In this document: piece by piece, positions 48,952 to 59,188 of the stretch
Layout: each line of letters begins with the position of its first letter
Numbering within the stretch: the first letter of the stretch is position 1
Assembly (NCBI GenBank): GCA_002281775.1
Contig: NCGY01000012.1
Location: 1 to 59,188 of the forward strand
DNA: 59,188 nucleotides
DNA from: Hydrogenophilales bacterium 16-64-46
GTDB taxonomy: Bacteria > Pseudomonadota > Gammaproteobacteria > Burkholderiales > Thiobacillaceae
Direction: 5' to 3'
Program-made: the position numbers and the translations under genes
The notes under the pieces: model-generated
Seen by the model: the letters and a program-made list of their open reading frames with translations, nothing else
Told to the model about the DNA's origin: nothing
Database searches by the model: none

Positions 48952-50036
48952 GTCTTCAAGGCTTCGAGGAAACGTGCGTTCTGCCCGGCGAGCCCCACTG
49001 ACACGCGCAGGAATTCCGGCAGGCCATAGTTGGCGACCGGTCGCACGATCACGCCCTGCTGCAACAGCGCCTGGTTGATGCGCGCGGCGTCGCCCACTTT
49101 CGCCAGCAGGAAATTACCTTTCGACGGCACGGTTTCAACGTTCATGTCCTTGAGTCCGGCGACGAGCTGTGCCATGCCGGCGCTGTTGAGCGCGTAGCTG
49201 CGCAGCAGGAATTCGACGTCATCGAGCGCCGCCTCGGCCGCTGCGAGTGCGGGAGCATTGACGTTGAAAGGATGGCGCACCCGGTTCAAGAGGTCGATGA
49301 CGTCCGGCTGCGCGATGCCGTAACCCACGCGCAGGCCTGCCAGGCCGTAGGCCTTGGAGAAGGTGCGGCTGATGATCAGGTTGGGAAAGCGTTCGATCCA
49401 GGCCAGCGTGTCGGCGCGGTCGTCGGTGGGCAGGTATTCGCCATAGGCTTCGTCGAGTACCACCACCACCTCCTCGGGGACGGCGGCCAGGAAAGCCTCG
49501 ATGTCCGCCCACGGCAGAAAGGTGCCGGTGGGGTTGTTGGGGTTGGCGATCCAGACCACGCGCGTATCTTCGCGGATGGCGGCTCGCATGGCGTTGAGGT
49601 CGTGGCCGTAGGCGCGGGCTGCGACCGGCACGCCGGTGGCCCCGACGGTCTGCGTGGCAATCGGGTAGACGGCAAAGGCATGCTGCGAAAACACCGCCGA
49701 ATCGCCCGGTGCCAGGAAGGCGCGCGCAACCATGTCCAGTACATCGTTCGAGCCGTTGCCGAGCACGATCTGCTTGGCAGCGATGCCGAATTTAGCCGCG
49801 AGCCTGGCCTTGAGGGCAAAGCCGGCCCCGTCCGGATACAGCGCCATGTCGTGCAGTGCGTCCTGCGCGGCGGCCAGGGCGCGCGGACTCGGCCCGAGCG
49901 GGTTCTCGTTCGAGGCGAGCTTGACGATATCGGCCTCATCCAGCCCCAGTTCGCGTGCGAGTTCGGAGATGGGTTTGCCGGGCTGGTAGGGCGCAATGTC
50001 GCGCACCCAGTGCGGAATCAGGTCACAGCAGTTCAT
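48942..50036 (-). CDS. hisC: histidinol-phosphate/aromatic aminotransferase
   Basis: 364-residue class-I/II PLP aminotransferase. KLASNENPLGPSP, NPNNPTGT, and the PLP-lysine block SRTFSKAYGLAGLRVGYG match HisC2. Sited between pheA and tyrA, it probably also aminates phenylpyruvate and 4-hydroxyphenylpyruvate. Confidence 0.93.
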   Translation of the reverse strand: MNCCDLIPHWVRDIAPYQPGKPISELARELGLDEADIVKLASNENPLGPSPRALAAAQDALHDMALYPDGAGFALKARLAAKFGIAAKQIVLGNGSNDVLDMVARAFLAPGDSAVFSQHAFAVYPIATQTVGATGVPVAARAYGHDLNAMRAAIREDTRVVWIANPNNPTGTFLPWADIEAFLAAVPEEVVVVLDEAYGEYLPTDDRADTLAWIERFPNLIISRTFSKAYGLAGLRVGYGIAQPDVIDLLNRVRHPFNVNAPALAAAEAALDDVEFLLRSYALNSAGMAQLVAGLKDMNVETVPSKGNFLLAKVGDAARINQALLQQGVIVRPVANYGLPEFLRVSVGLAGQNARFLEALKTCL

Positions 50037-51118
50037 CAGGAGACGGCAGGGTAGGAACCAAGAATCTTGAGAAAGGCCGCGCGGGATTCGATTTCCGCCA
50101 GTGCGGCCGCCACGGGCGCATCCTGGCGATGCCCCTCGCACACGACAAAGAACAGGTATTCCCAGTTTCCTTGCGCCGAGAGATCGCGACGCGCCGGCCG
50201 CGATTCCAGTCGGCTCATCGAAATGCCCTGATCGGCGAGGGGTTGCAGCAATTTCACCACGGCACCGGGCTGGTTCCGGGCCCCCATGACGAACGAGGTC
50301 TTGTCGCATCCGGACGGCTGGGCATCGGTTTTGCCCAGCACCAGGAAACGGGTGGTGTTGCTCGCTTCGTCCTCGACATTGCGGGCCAGCACCTGCAAGC
50401 CGTATAGGGCGGCCGCCGCTTCGGCACCCAGCGTGGCGGCATCAGGTTCCATAGCGGCACGTCTCGCGCCGTCCGCATTGCTGACAACCGCTACGCGTTC
50501 CGCTTGGGGCAGATGCCGCGCCAGCCATTGCTGACATTGGGCGAGCGATTGGGCATGGCCGTAGACACGGGCGATTCCTGTTAATTCACCAGACTGACGC
50601 ATCAGCGTCTGGTGAATCGGCAGCACCACTTCGCCACAGATGCGCAGCGGGGTCGTCACGATCAAGTCCAGCGTGCGGCCCACAGCGCCTTCGATGGAGT
50701 TCTCGACCGGCACGACGGCAAAATCAGCGCGTCCGGTTTCCACTGCCTGAAAACAGGCATCGATGTCGTTTTCAGCCAATGCGTCGATTTCATGGCCAAA
50801 CTGCTTGTAGGCAGCCTGTTGGCTGAAGGTGCCCGCCGGCCCCAGAAACGCGATGCGCGTCACTTCTTCCAGTGCGCGACAGGCCGACATGATCTCCCGG
50901 ATCAGGCGCTCGACCATGTCACCCGACAGCGGCCCGGGATTGTTTTCGCGCAGGCGGCGCACGATCTGGGCTTCGCGCTCGGGGCGATAAATCACCTCGC
51001 CCTGCTTGACGTGGCGGATTTCCATGGCGACGCGCGCGCGTTCCGACAACAGGTCGAATATCGTATCGTCCAGGCTGTCGATACGCTCGCGAAGTGCGTT
51101 GAGATTGTCTTGATTCAT
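50036..51118 (-). CDS. pheA: bifunctional chorismate mutase/prephenate dehydratase
   Basis: 360 residues in three parts: AroQ chorismate mutase (1-90, LNALRERIDSLDDTIFDLLSERARVA), dehydratase (about 95-275, with VPVENSIEGAVG and NTTRFLVLG), and an ACT domain (GALVKL-like region VKLLQPLADQGISMSRLESRP) for feedback by phenylalanine. It shares one base with hisC. Confidence 0.94.
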   Translation of the reverse strand: MNQDNLNALRERIDSLDDTIFDLLSERARVAMEIRHVKQGEVIYRPEREAQIVRRLRENNPGPLSGDMVERLIREIMSACRALEEVTRIAFLGPAGTFSQQAAYKQFGHEIDALAENDIDACFQAVETGRADFAVVPVENSIEGAVGRTLDLIVTTPLRICGEVVLPIHQTLMRQSGELTGIARVYGHAQSLAQCQQWLARHLPQAERVAVVSNADGARRAAMEPDAATLGAEAAAALYGLQVLARNVEDEASNTTRFLVLGKTDAQPSGCDKTSFVMGARNQPGAVVKLLQPLADQGISMSRLESRPARRDLSAQGNWEYLFFVVCEGHRQDAPVAAALAEIESRAAFLKILGSYPAVS

Positions 51119-51121
51119 GAT

Positions 51122-52285
51122 TCAGCTGGGCAGGTAGCGGACCGCGAGGACGCCATCGATTGCTGCCAGACGCGCAATCACGGCATGCGTGGCTGCGCTG
51201 TCCACGTCCACCAGCGTATAGGCCATGTCGCCTCTCGACTTGTTGACCATGTTGTGAATGTTGAGCCCGGCGGCGGCGAGCACGGAAGAAATCTGCCCGA
51301 CCATGTTCGGCACGTTGGCGTTGGCGATCGCCAGCCGGTACGCTGATTCGCGCGCCATGGCCACATTGGGAAAGTTCACGGCATTGAGGATGTTGCCGTG
51401 CTCCAGATAGTCGGCGAGCTGTTCGGCGACCATCACCGCGCAGTTTTCTTCGGCCTCTTCTGTGCTCGCCCCGAGGTGCGGCAGCGCGACGACTTTCGGA
51501 TGCCCCTTCAAGGCGTTCGCCGGGAAATCGCAGATGTAGGCCGCGAGCTTGCCAGCGTTGAGCGCCTCGACGGTGGCGGCGTTGTCCACCACGCCCTCGC
51601 GCGCGAAATTCAGCAATACGGCGTCTGTACGCATGACAGCGAGTCGCTGGGCATTGATCAGCCCGCGAGTGGCCTCGATCAGGGGTACGTGCAGGGTGAC
51701 GTAATCGGCGACGCGCAGCGCGTCTTCGACCGACTCGGCGCGCTTGACCTGCGACGGCAGGCGCCACGCGGCGTCGACCGTGATCGCGGGGTCGTAGCCG
51801 ACGACATTCATGCCGAGCTTGATCGCGGCTTCGGCGACATGACAGCCGATGGCACCGAGCCCGATGACGACGAGCGTACGCCCCGGCAGTTCGGTGCCGG
51901 CGTAGGCTTTTTTACCCGCTTCGGTCGCCTTGTGCAGTTCTTCATCAGTGCCGCTCAAGCCTTCGACAAAGCGGATCGCGGGGACGATGTTGCGCGCCGC
52001 GAGGAGCATCCCGGCGATGACGAGTTCCTTGACGGCGTTGGCGTTAGCACCGGGTGCGTTGAACACCGGCACGCCACATCCGGACAGTTTCTTCACCGGA
52101 ATGTTGTTGGTACCCGCGCCCGCGCGGCCAATGGCACGCACGGTCGGGGGAATCTCCATGTCGTGCATCACCGTCGAGCGCACCAGGATCGCGTCGGGCT
52201 CGGTCACGTCGCCGCCTACGGTGTAGGTCTGCGGCAGGCGCGCGAGTCCCCGCGCCGAGATCGCGTTAAGCGTGAGGATTTTCAT
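51122..52285 (-). CDS. serA: phosphoglycerate dehydrogenase
   Basis: 387-residue first enzyme of serine synthesis. NAD motif VVIGLGAIGCHVAEAAIKLG, catalytic ARG/GLI loop NFAREGVVDN, HLGASTEEAEENCA with His, and an ACT domain at 320-387 (VPNMVGQISSVLAAAGLNIHNMVNKSRGDMAYTLVDVD). ATG at 52285 is preferred; an ATG at 52297 would overlap serC. The short form lacks the allosteric substrate-binding domain of E. coli-like long forms. Confidence 0.92.
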   Translation of the reverse strand: MKILTLNAISARGLARLPQTYTVGGDVTEPDAILVRSTVMHDMEIPPTVRAIGRAGAGTNNIPVKKLSGCGVPVFNAPGANANAVKELVIAGMLLAARNIVPAIRFVEGLSGTDEELHKATEAGKKAYAGTELPGRTLVVIGLGAIGCHVAEAAIKLGMNVVGYDPAITVDAAWRLPSQVKRAESVEDALRVADYVTLHVPLIEATRGLINAQRLAVMRTDAVLLNFAREGVVDNAATVEALNAGKLAAYICDFPANALKGHPKVVALPHLGASTEEAEENCAVMVAEQLADYLEHGNILNAVNFPNVAMARESAYRLAIANANVPNMVGQISSVLAAAGLNIHNMVNKSRGDMAYTLVDVDSAATHAVIARLAAIDGVLAVRYLPS

Positions 52286-52289
52286 GGCC

Positions 52290-53365
52290 TTAGCCATGTG
52301 TCTTCTCAAAGTCGTTCATGTAGGTGACCAGCGCCTGCACGCCGGCAAGAGGCATCGCGTTGTAGATCGACGCGCGCATGCCGCCCACCGAACGGTGGCC
52401 TTTCAGCTGCAAGAGGCCCGCGTCCTTCGCCCCCTTGAGGAAGGCGTCGTCGAGCGCGGCGTCGTGGAGCGTGAACGGCACGTTCATCAGCGAACGGTTG
52501 TCCACGGCGACCGGCGAGTTGTAGAAGCCGGTGCTGTCGAGTCTGGAATACAGCAGCCCGGCCTTCTCGCGGTTGGTCTTTTCCATCGCTGCGAGGCCAC
52601 CGTTGGCCTTCAGCCACTTGAACACCAGCCCTGCGGTGTACATGCCGAAAGTGGCCGGCGTGTTGTACATCGACTCGTTGTCGGCGTGGATCTTGTAGTC
52701 GAACATGGTCGGCGTGCCGGGCAGCGTTTCGCCGATCAGGTCTTCGCGGACGATGACGATGGTGAGCCCTGCAGGACCGATGTTCTTCTGTGCGCCGGCG
52801 TAGATCACACCGAATTTCGACACGTCCATCGGGCGCGACAGGATGGTCGACGACATGTCGGCGACCAGCGGTGTGTTCCCCGACTCGGGGATGTCGAAAA
52901 TCTCGACACCGCCAATAGTCTCGTTCGGCGTGTAGTGCAGGTAGGCCGCGTTCGGGTCGCGCTGCCACTGGGCAAACGCCGGCGCGTAGCTGAAGTTCCT
53001 GTCCTCGCTGCTGGCGACCACGTTCACCTTGCCGTAGCGCCTGGCTTCCTTGATCGCTTTTTTCGACCACTCGCCGGTGTTCAGATAGTCGGCCGACGCC
53101 TTCCCGCGCAGCAGATTCATCGGCACCATCGCGAACTGGCTCGACGCGCCGCCCTGCAGGAACAGCACCTTATAGTTGCCCGGAATGCTCATGACCTCGC
53201 GCAGGTCGGCCTCCGCCTCGGCGGCGATGCCCATGAATTCCTTGCCGCGGTGGCTCATTTCCATTACCGACATACCGTAACCGTGCCAGTTGACCATCTC
53301 GGCCTGCACCTGCTGCAACACGGCCTTGGGCAGCACGGCGGGGCCGGCGCTGAAGTTGTAGATGG

Positions 53366-53369
<4 letters not shown>
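52290..53369 (-). CDS. serC: phosphoserine aminotransferase
   Basis: 359-residue PLP enzyme. NFSAGPAVLPKAVLQQVQ, FLQGGASSQFAMVP, PLP lysine in IYAGAQKNIGPAGL, and VGGMRASIYNAMP. It begins within the gyrA stop (four-base overlap) and precedes serA, so gyrase and serine genes are co-transcribed. Confidence 0.96.
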
Positions 53370-55837
<2,468 letters not shown>

Positions 55838-55938
55838 ATCCGGCTTTATTGTTGGCTACAAAGCCCGGGATTTTAGCATGGTCGTCCGCCCCGCCGGCCT
55901 TTGCCAATCGGGGCGTAAACGGCGAGAATCCCGCCACC

Positions 55939-57252
55939 ATGCCCATCTCCGCCGATCTTTTGTTGCTGCCCCAGTGGCTCGTGCCCATCGAGCCTGCGGG
56001 CGCGCTCGCCGACCACGCGGTGGTGGTGAAGAACGGTGCGATTCTCGACGTTCTGCCGGGCGATACGGCCCGCGAGCGGTATGCAGCCGGGAAAACGCTG
56101 GAACTGCCCGGCCAGGTGCTCATGCCCGGCCTCGTCAACCTGCACTGCCACGCCGCGATGACGCTGATGCGGGGCTTTGCCGACGACCTGCCGTTGATGA
56201 CCTGGCTCAACGAACACATCTGGCCGGCCGAGAAACGGCACGTCAGCGAGGCCTTCGTGCGCGACGGCAGCCTCATCGCCGCCGCCGAGATGCTGGCGGG
56301 CGGCGTCACCACCGTCAACGACATGTACTTCTTCCCCGGCGCGGCGGCCGAGGCTTTCCTGCAGGCCGGTATGCGCGCCGTGCTGGGCATGATCGTGCTG
56401 GAATTTCCGTCCGCCTACGCCGTGGACGCCGACGCCTACATCGCCCGGGGCCTCGACTTGCGCGATGCCCTGAAAGACGAGGCGCTGCTGTCGTTTGCCT
56501 TTGCGCCGCACGCGCCCTACACCATTTCCGACGCCACCTTCGGCCACATCAATACTCTGGCAGAGCAACTCGGCCTGCCCATCCACACCCACATCCACGA
56601 GACCACCGACGAAATTGCCGGCAGCCTCAAGCAATACGGCGTGCGCCCGCTGGAGCGGCTGGCGCGGCTGGGCCTTCTGGGACCCAATTTCATCGGCGTG
56701 CACGCCGTCCATTTGAACGAAGCCGAAATTGATTCGCTCGCCACCCACGGCTGTCACGTCGGCCATTGCCCCACATCCAACCTCAAGCTCGCCTCGGGCA
56801 TCGCGCCAGTGGCGGCGTTGCGACGGGCGGGTGTCAACCTCGGTTTCGGCACGGATGGCGCAGCCAGCAACAACCGCCTCGACGTATTCACCGAAATGCG
56901 CCTGGGCGCGCTGCTCGCCAAGGGCACGAGCGGTGACGCCGCCACCCTGCCCGCCGCTGCCGCGCTGAAAACCGCCACGCTCGACGCCGCCCGTGCACTC
57001 AACCTCGACGAGATCATCGGCAGCATCGTCCCCGGCAAGCGCGCGGACCTGATCGCCGTGGATCTCTCCGGCCCCGAATGCCAGCCTGTGTTCGACCCGG
57101 TATCGCACCTGGTCTACGCTGCCGGCCGCGAACACGTCACGCATGTGTGGGTGGACGGCGTGATGAAACTCGACCATCGCCGCCTGGTCGATCAGGACCC
57201 GGACGACCTCGCCGCCCGTGCCGGATACTGGCGCAGCAAACTGAAAGGATGA
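55939..57252 (+). CDS. mtaD: 5-methylthioadenosine/S-adenosylhomocysteine deaminase (amidohydrolase)
   Basis: 437-residue cytoplasmic amidohydrolase. Metal ligands are His in [18 protein letters not shown], and GVHAVHL, with the catalytic Asp in [13 protein letters not shown]. The ATG at 55939 replaces an earlier start because the domain begins with [13 protein letters not shown]. It recycles methylthioadenosine or adenosylhomocysteine and sits beside ubiG, a SAM user; the pairing is common. Confidence 0.9.
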   Translation: MPISADLLLLPQWLVPIEPAGALADHAVVVKNGAILDVLPGDTARERYAAGKTLELPGQVLMPGLVNLHCHAAMTLMRGFADDLPLMTWLNEHIWPAEKRHVSEAFVRDGSLIAAAEMLAGGVTTVNDMYFFPGAAAEAFLQAGMRAVLGMIVLEFPSAYAVDADAYIARGLDLRDALKDEALLSFAFAPHAPYTISDATFGHINTLAEQLGLPIHTHIHETTDEIAGSLKQYGVRPLERLARLGLLGPNFIGVHAVHLNEAEIDSLATHGCHVGHCPTSNLKLASGIAPVAALRRAGVNLGFGTDGAASNNRLDVFTEMRLGALLAKGTSGDAATLPAAAALKTATLDAARALNLDEIIGSIVPGKRADLIAVDLSGPECQPVFDPVSHLVYAAGREHVTHVWVDGVMKLDHRRLVDQDPDDLAARAGYWRSKLKG

Positions 57253-57256
57253 ACGC

Positions 57257-57958
57257 ATGAGCAACGTCGACGCCGCCGAAATCGCCAAATTCTCCGAGCT
57301 GGCCCACCGCTGGTGGGACCCGAATTCAGAATTCCGCCCGCTGCACGAAATCAATCCGCTGCGGCTCAAGTGGATCGACCAGCTGGTTCCGCTCGCCGGC
57401 AAACGCGTGCTTGACGTCGGCTGCGGTGGCGGCATCCTCACCGAAGCCATGGCCGGGCTGGGTGCCCAGGTCACCGGTATCGACCTGTCGGAAAAGGCGC
57501 TCAAGGTCGCCAAACTTCACCTCTACGAATCCGGCCGCAGTGTGGATTACCAGATGGTGGCGGCAGAAGACTTTGCCGCGCAGCACGCCGGCGAATTCGA
57601 CGTCGTGACCTGCATGGAAATGCTCGAACACGTGCCCGATCCCGCTTCCGTCGTGGCTGCCTGTTCAAGACTGGTTAAGCCGGGTGGCTGGGTGTTCTTC
57701 TCCACGCTCAACCGCAACCCCAAGAGCTATCTGTTCGCCATCATCGGCGCGGAATACATCCTCAATCTCTTGCCGCGTGGCACACACGACTGGGCCAAGT
57801 TCATCAAACCCGCCGAACTCGCCCGCATGGCGCGCGAAGCCGGTCTCGATACACAGCAGCTCATCGGCATGACCTACAACCCGCTGACCAAGGTCTACAA
57901 GCTGGAAGCCGACACCGGCGTGAACTACCTGCTGGCGACCCGGCGCGACGAGGCCTGA
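57257..57958 (+). CDS. ubiG: ubiquinone biosynthesis O-methyltransferase
   Basis: 233-residue SAM enzyme for both O-methylations in ubiquinone synthesis. [33 protein letters not shown] is the UbiG signature; [15 protein letters not shown] binds SAM. Two bases before gph, whose start overlaps the spacing TGAGATG. Confidence 0.95.
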   Translation: MSNVDAAEIAKFSELAHRWWDPNSEFRPLHEINPLRLKWIDQLVPLAGKRVLDVGCGGGILTEAMAGLGAQVTGIDLSEKALKVAKLHLYESGRSVDYQMVAAEDFAAQHAGEFDVVTCMEMLEHVPDPASVVAACSRLVKPGGWVFFSTLNRNPKSYLFAIIGAEYILNLLPRGTHDWAKFIKPAELARMAREAGLDTQQLIGMTYNPLTKVYKLEADTGVNYLLATRRDEA

Positions 57959-57959
57959 G

Positions 57960-58625
57960 ATGGCGACGCTTCACGGTATCCGTGCCGTCTTGTTCGATCT
58001 CGACGGCACACTCGTCGATACCGCGCCAGACCTCGGTTACGCGCTCAATATCCAGCGCACCCGCCACGGCCTCGCCCCGCTGCCCGATGACATCATCCGC
58101 CCGCAGGCCTCGCACGGCGCACGCGGCCTGCTGGGCCTGGGCTTTGGCCTGCATCCGGACGACGCCAGATTTGCCGCCATGCGCGAGGAATTCCTCGAAC
58201 TCTACGCCGCCAATATCTGCCGCCATTCGCAGCCCTTCCCCGGCATTCTCGACCTGCTGAATGCCATCGAGGCGCGCGGCCTGAAGTGGGGCGTGGTCAC
58301 CAACAAGCCCGCCCGTTTCACCGAACCACTGCTGTCCATCCTCGACCTCGCCGAGCGCGCCGCCTGCATCGTCTCCGGCGACACCTGCCCGCAGCCCAAG
58401 CCGCACCCCGCGCCCATGCTCGCCGCCGCCGAGCTCTGCGAAGCCGCCCCCGCTGCCTGTCTGTATCTGGGCGACGCCGAACGCGACATCCAGGCCGCCC
58501 GCGCCGCCGGCATGCCCGCCCTGGTCGCCGCCTGGGGTTACCTCGACGCGACCGACACCCCCCATACCTGGGGCGCGCTCGCCGAAATCCGCCATCCGCT
58601 CGACACGCTCGACTATCTGGGCTGA
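57960..58625 (+). CDS. gph: phosphoglycolate phosphatase (HAD family)
   Basis: 221-residue Mg-dependent hydrolase. Motif I LFDLDGTLVDTAPDL with the nucleophile Asp, motif II VVTNKP, motif III Lys in PQPKPHPAPM, motif IV YLGDAERDI. In an autotroph it would clear 2-phosphoglycolate from Rubisco oxygenation; the ubiG-gph order is widespread. Confidence 0.92.
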   Translation: MATLHGIRAVLFDLDGTLVDTAPDLGYALNIQRTRHGLAPLPDDIIRPQASHGARGLLGLGFGLHPDDARFAAMREEFLELYAANICRHSQPFPGILDLLNAIEARGLKWGVVTNKPARFTEPLLSILDLAERAACIVSGDTCPQPKPHPAPMLAAAELCEAAPAACLYLGDAERDIQAARAAGMPALVAAWGYLDATDTPHTWGALAEIRHPLDTLDYLG

Positions 58626-58628
58626 AGG

Positions 58629-59012
58629 GTGGACCCCACCACCCTCAAGACCCTGCATCTCGTCACAGTCGCCATCACGCTCGCACTCTTCCTGCTGCGC
58701 GGCGCGTGGATGATCGCCGGCTCGCAGCAGCTGTCCGCGCGCTGGGTACGCATCGCCCCCCACCTTAACGACACCGTCCTGCTGGCAAGCGGCATCGCGC
58801 TGGCCTGGACGCTGGGGCTCTCGCCACTGGAACAAGGCTGGCTCGCCGCCAAGGTCGTCGCCCTGCTGATCTACATCGGCCTTGGCACCGTCGCCCTCAC
58901 GCGCGGCAAAACACGCGGCCAGCGCATCGCCGCCTGGATTGCCGCCCTTACTGTGTTTGGCTATATGCTGGGCGTTGCGCACACGCACAGCCCGCTGCCC
59001 GGACTCGGTTGA
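58629..59012 (+). CDS. SirB-family integral membrane protein
   Basis: 127 residues with four predicted membrane helices: TLKTLHLVTVAITLALFLLRGAW, HLNDTVLLASGIALAWTLGL, WLAAKVVALLIYIGLGTVAL, and IAAWIAALTVFGYMLGVAHTH. LKxxH and RGxW and the final helix are SirB2-like. GTG start, four bases after gph. Function unknown. Confidence 0.77.
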   Translation: MDPTTLKTLHLVTVAITLALFLLRGAWMIAGSQQLSARWVRIAPHLNDTVLLASGIALAWTLGLSPLEQGWLAAKVVALLIYIGLGTVALTRGKTRGQRIAAWIAALTVFGYMLGVAHTHSPLPGLG

Positions 59013-59079
59013 GGTCTGCCAGCCGGGAACTTCATGCCCGACCACCCCCTCCATGCGGTACACTGCACGTGCTTTACAT

Positions 59080-59188
59080 GGGGCCGACATGGCTTCGACG
59101 TGGGTCGCAAAGCAGCGTAGGGCATACCGAGGGTCAGAGCACCTCGTAAATCCAACTGAAAAACTTTAGTCGCAAACGACGAAAACTA
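59080..59188 (+). ncRNA. ssrA: transfer-messenger RNA, 5' part cut by the window end
   Basis: GGGGCCGACATGGCTTCGAC is the conserved tmRNA 5' end that pairs with the 3' acceptor arm. The resume codon GCA at 59172 begins the tag reading A-N-D-E-N-Y, the classical proteobacterial start of the degradation tag; pseudoknot and tRNA-like 3' half lie outside. Rescues stalled ribosomes with SmpB. The tmRNA 3' end is a common integration site, but it cannot be examined here. Confidence 0.93.

Overview
The window looks like a chromosomal core region of a GC-rich betaproteobacterium, most likely a sulfur-oxidising Nitrosomonadales relative such as Thiobacillus. The grounds are gene order (gyrA-serC-serA-pheA-hisC-tyrA-aroA-cmk-rpsA-ihfB-lapAB-pyrF, then ugd-hldE-hldD-cysM-radA), a tusA-dsrE2 sulfur-carrier pair, and betaproteobacterial protein sequences. 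This is inference from content; no database was searched.

Layout. 1-2.1 kb: AT-rich edge with a possible gene tail and terminator, then gamma-glutamyltransferase. 2.1-11.3 kb: a probable light-responsive lipid island. A CarH/LitR-type B12 photoreceptor regulator (with Wx9EH and ExHxxG motifs) is divergent from a tightly overlapping run of nine genes: periplasmic glutathione peroxidase, FAD oxidoreductase, DUF1365, cyclopropane-synthase-like methyltransferase, chalcone-isomerase-like protein, MFS transporter, DUF3833 lipoprotein, SDR and NTF2-like protein. Two copies of one palindrome bracket the divergent promoter. 11.4-18.5 kb: SulP transporter plus universal stress protein, then a NodT-MacA-MacB-type efflux operon. 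18.7-29.5 kb: a sulfatase-modifying-factor-like gene ending in a 27-bp tandem repeat, a renalase-like flavoprotein, GNAT and UMF1 genes, a RES-Xre toxin-antitoxin pair with a palindromic operator, an Atm1-type ABC transporter, yffB/DUF302/dapE/prmB, and a small mechanosensitive-channel-like protein. 29.6-36.1 kb: TonB receptor, rluB-scpB-scpA, a TetR regulator with tusA-dsrE2 and three matching operators, and a chimeric IS256/IS30 relic. 36.1-59.2 kb: housekeeping genes (recombination, cysteine, LPS heptose, pyrimidine, LPS assembly, ribosome, aromatic amino acid, serine, gyrase, methylthioadenosine, ubiquinone), ending in the 5' part of tmRNA.

The most surprising observation is in gyrA. The frame is open, but 29 residues are missing immediately before the catalytic-tyrosine region. 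The gap corresponds exactly to E. coli GyrA 66-94 and so removes the YHPHGD motif and the Ser83/Asp87 quinolone positions. It may be an assembly artefact or a real and drastic allele. The best candidates for new regulation are the CarH operator pair, whose centres are 63 bp apart (about six helical turns), and the TetR-TusA-DsrE2 circuit, in which an operator fills the promoter spacer of an apparently leaderless tetR. Functions are assigned from motifs and family knowledge; start codons moved from the longest frame are explained in each entry.
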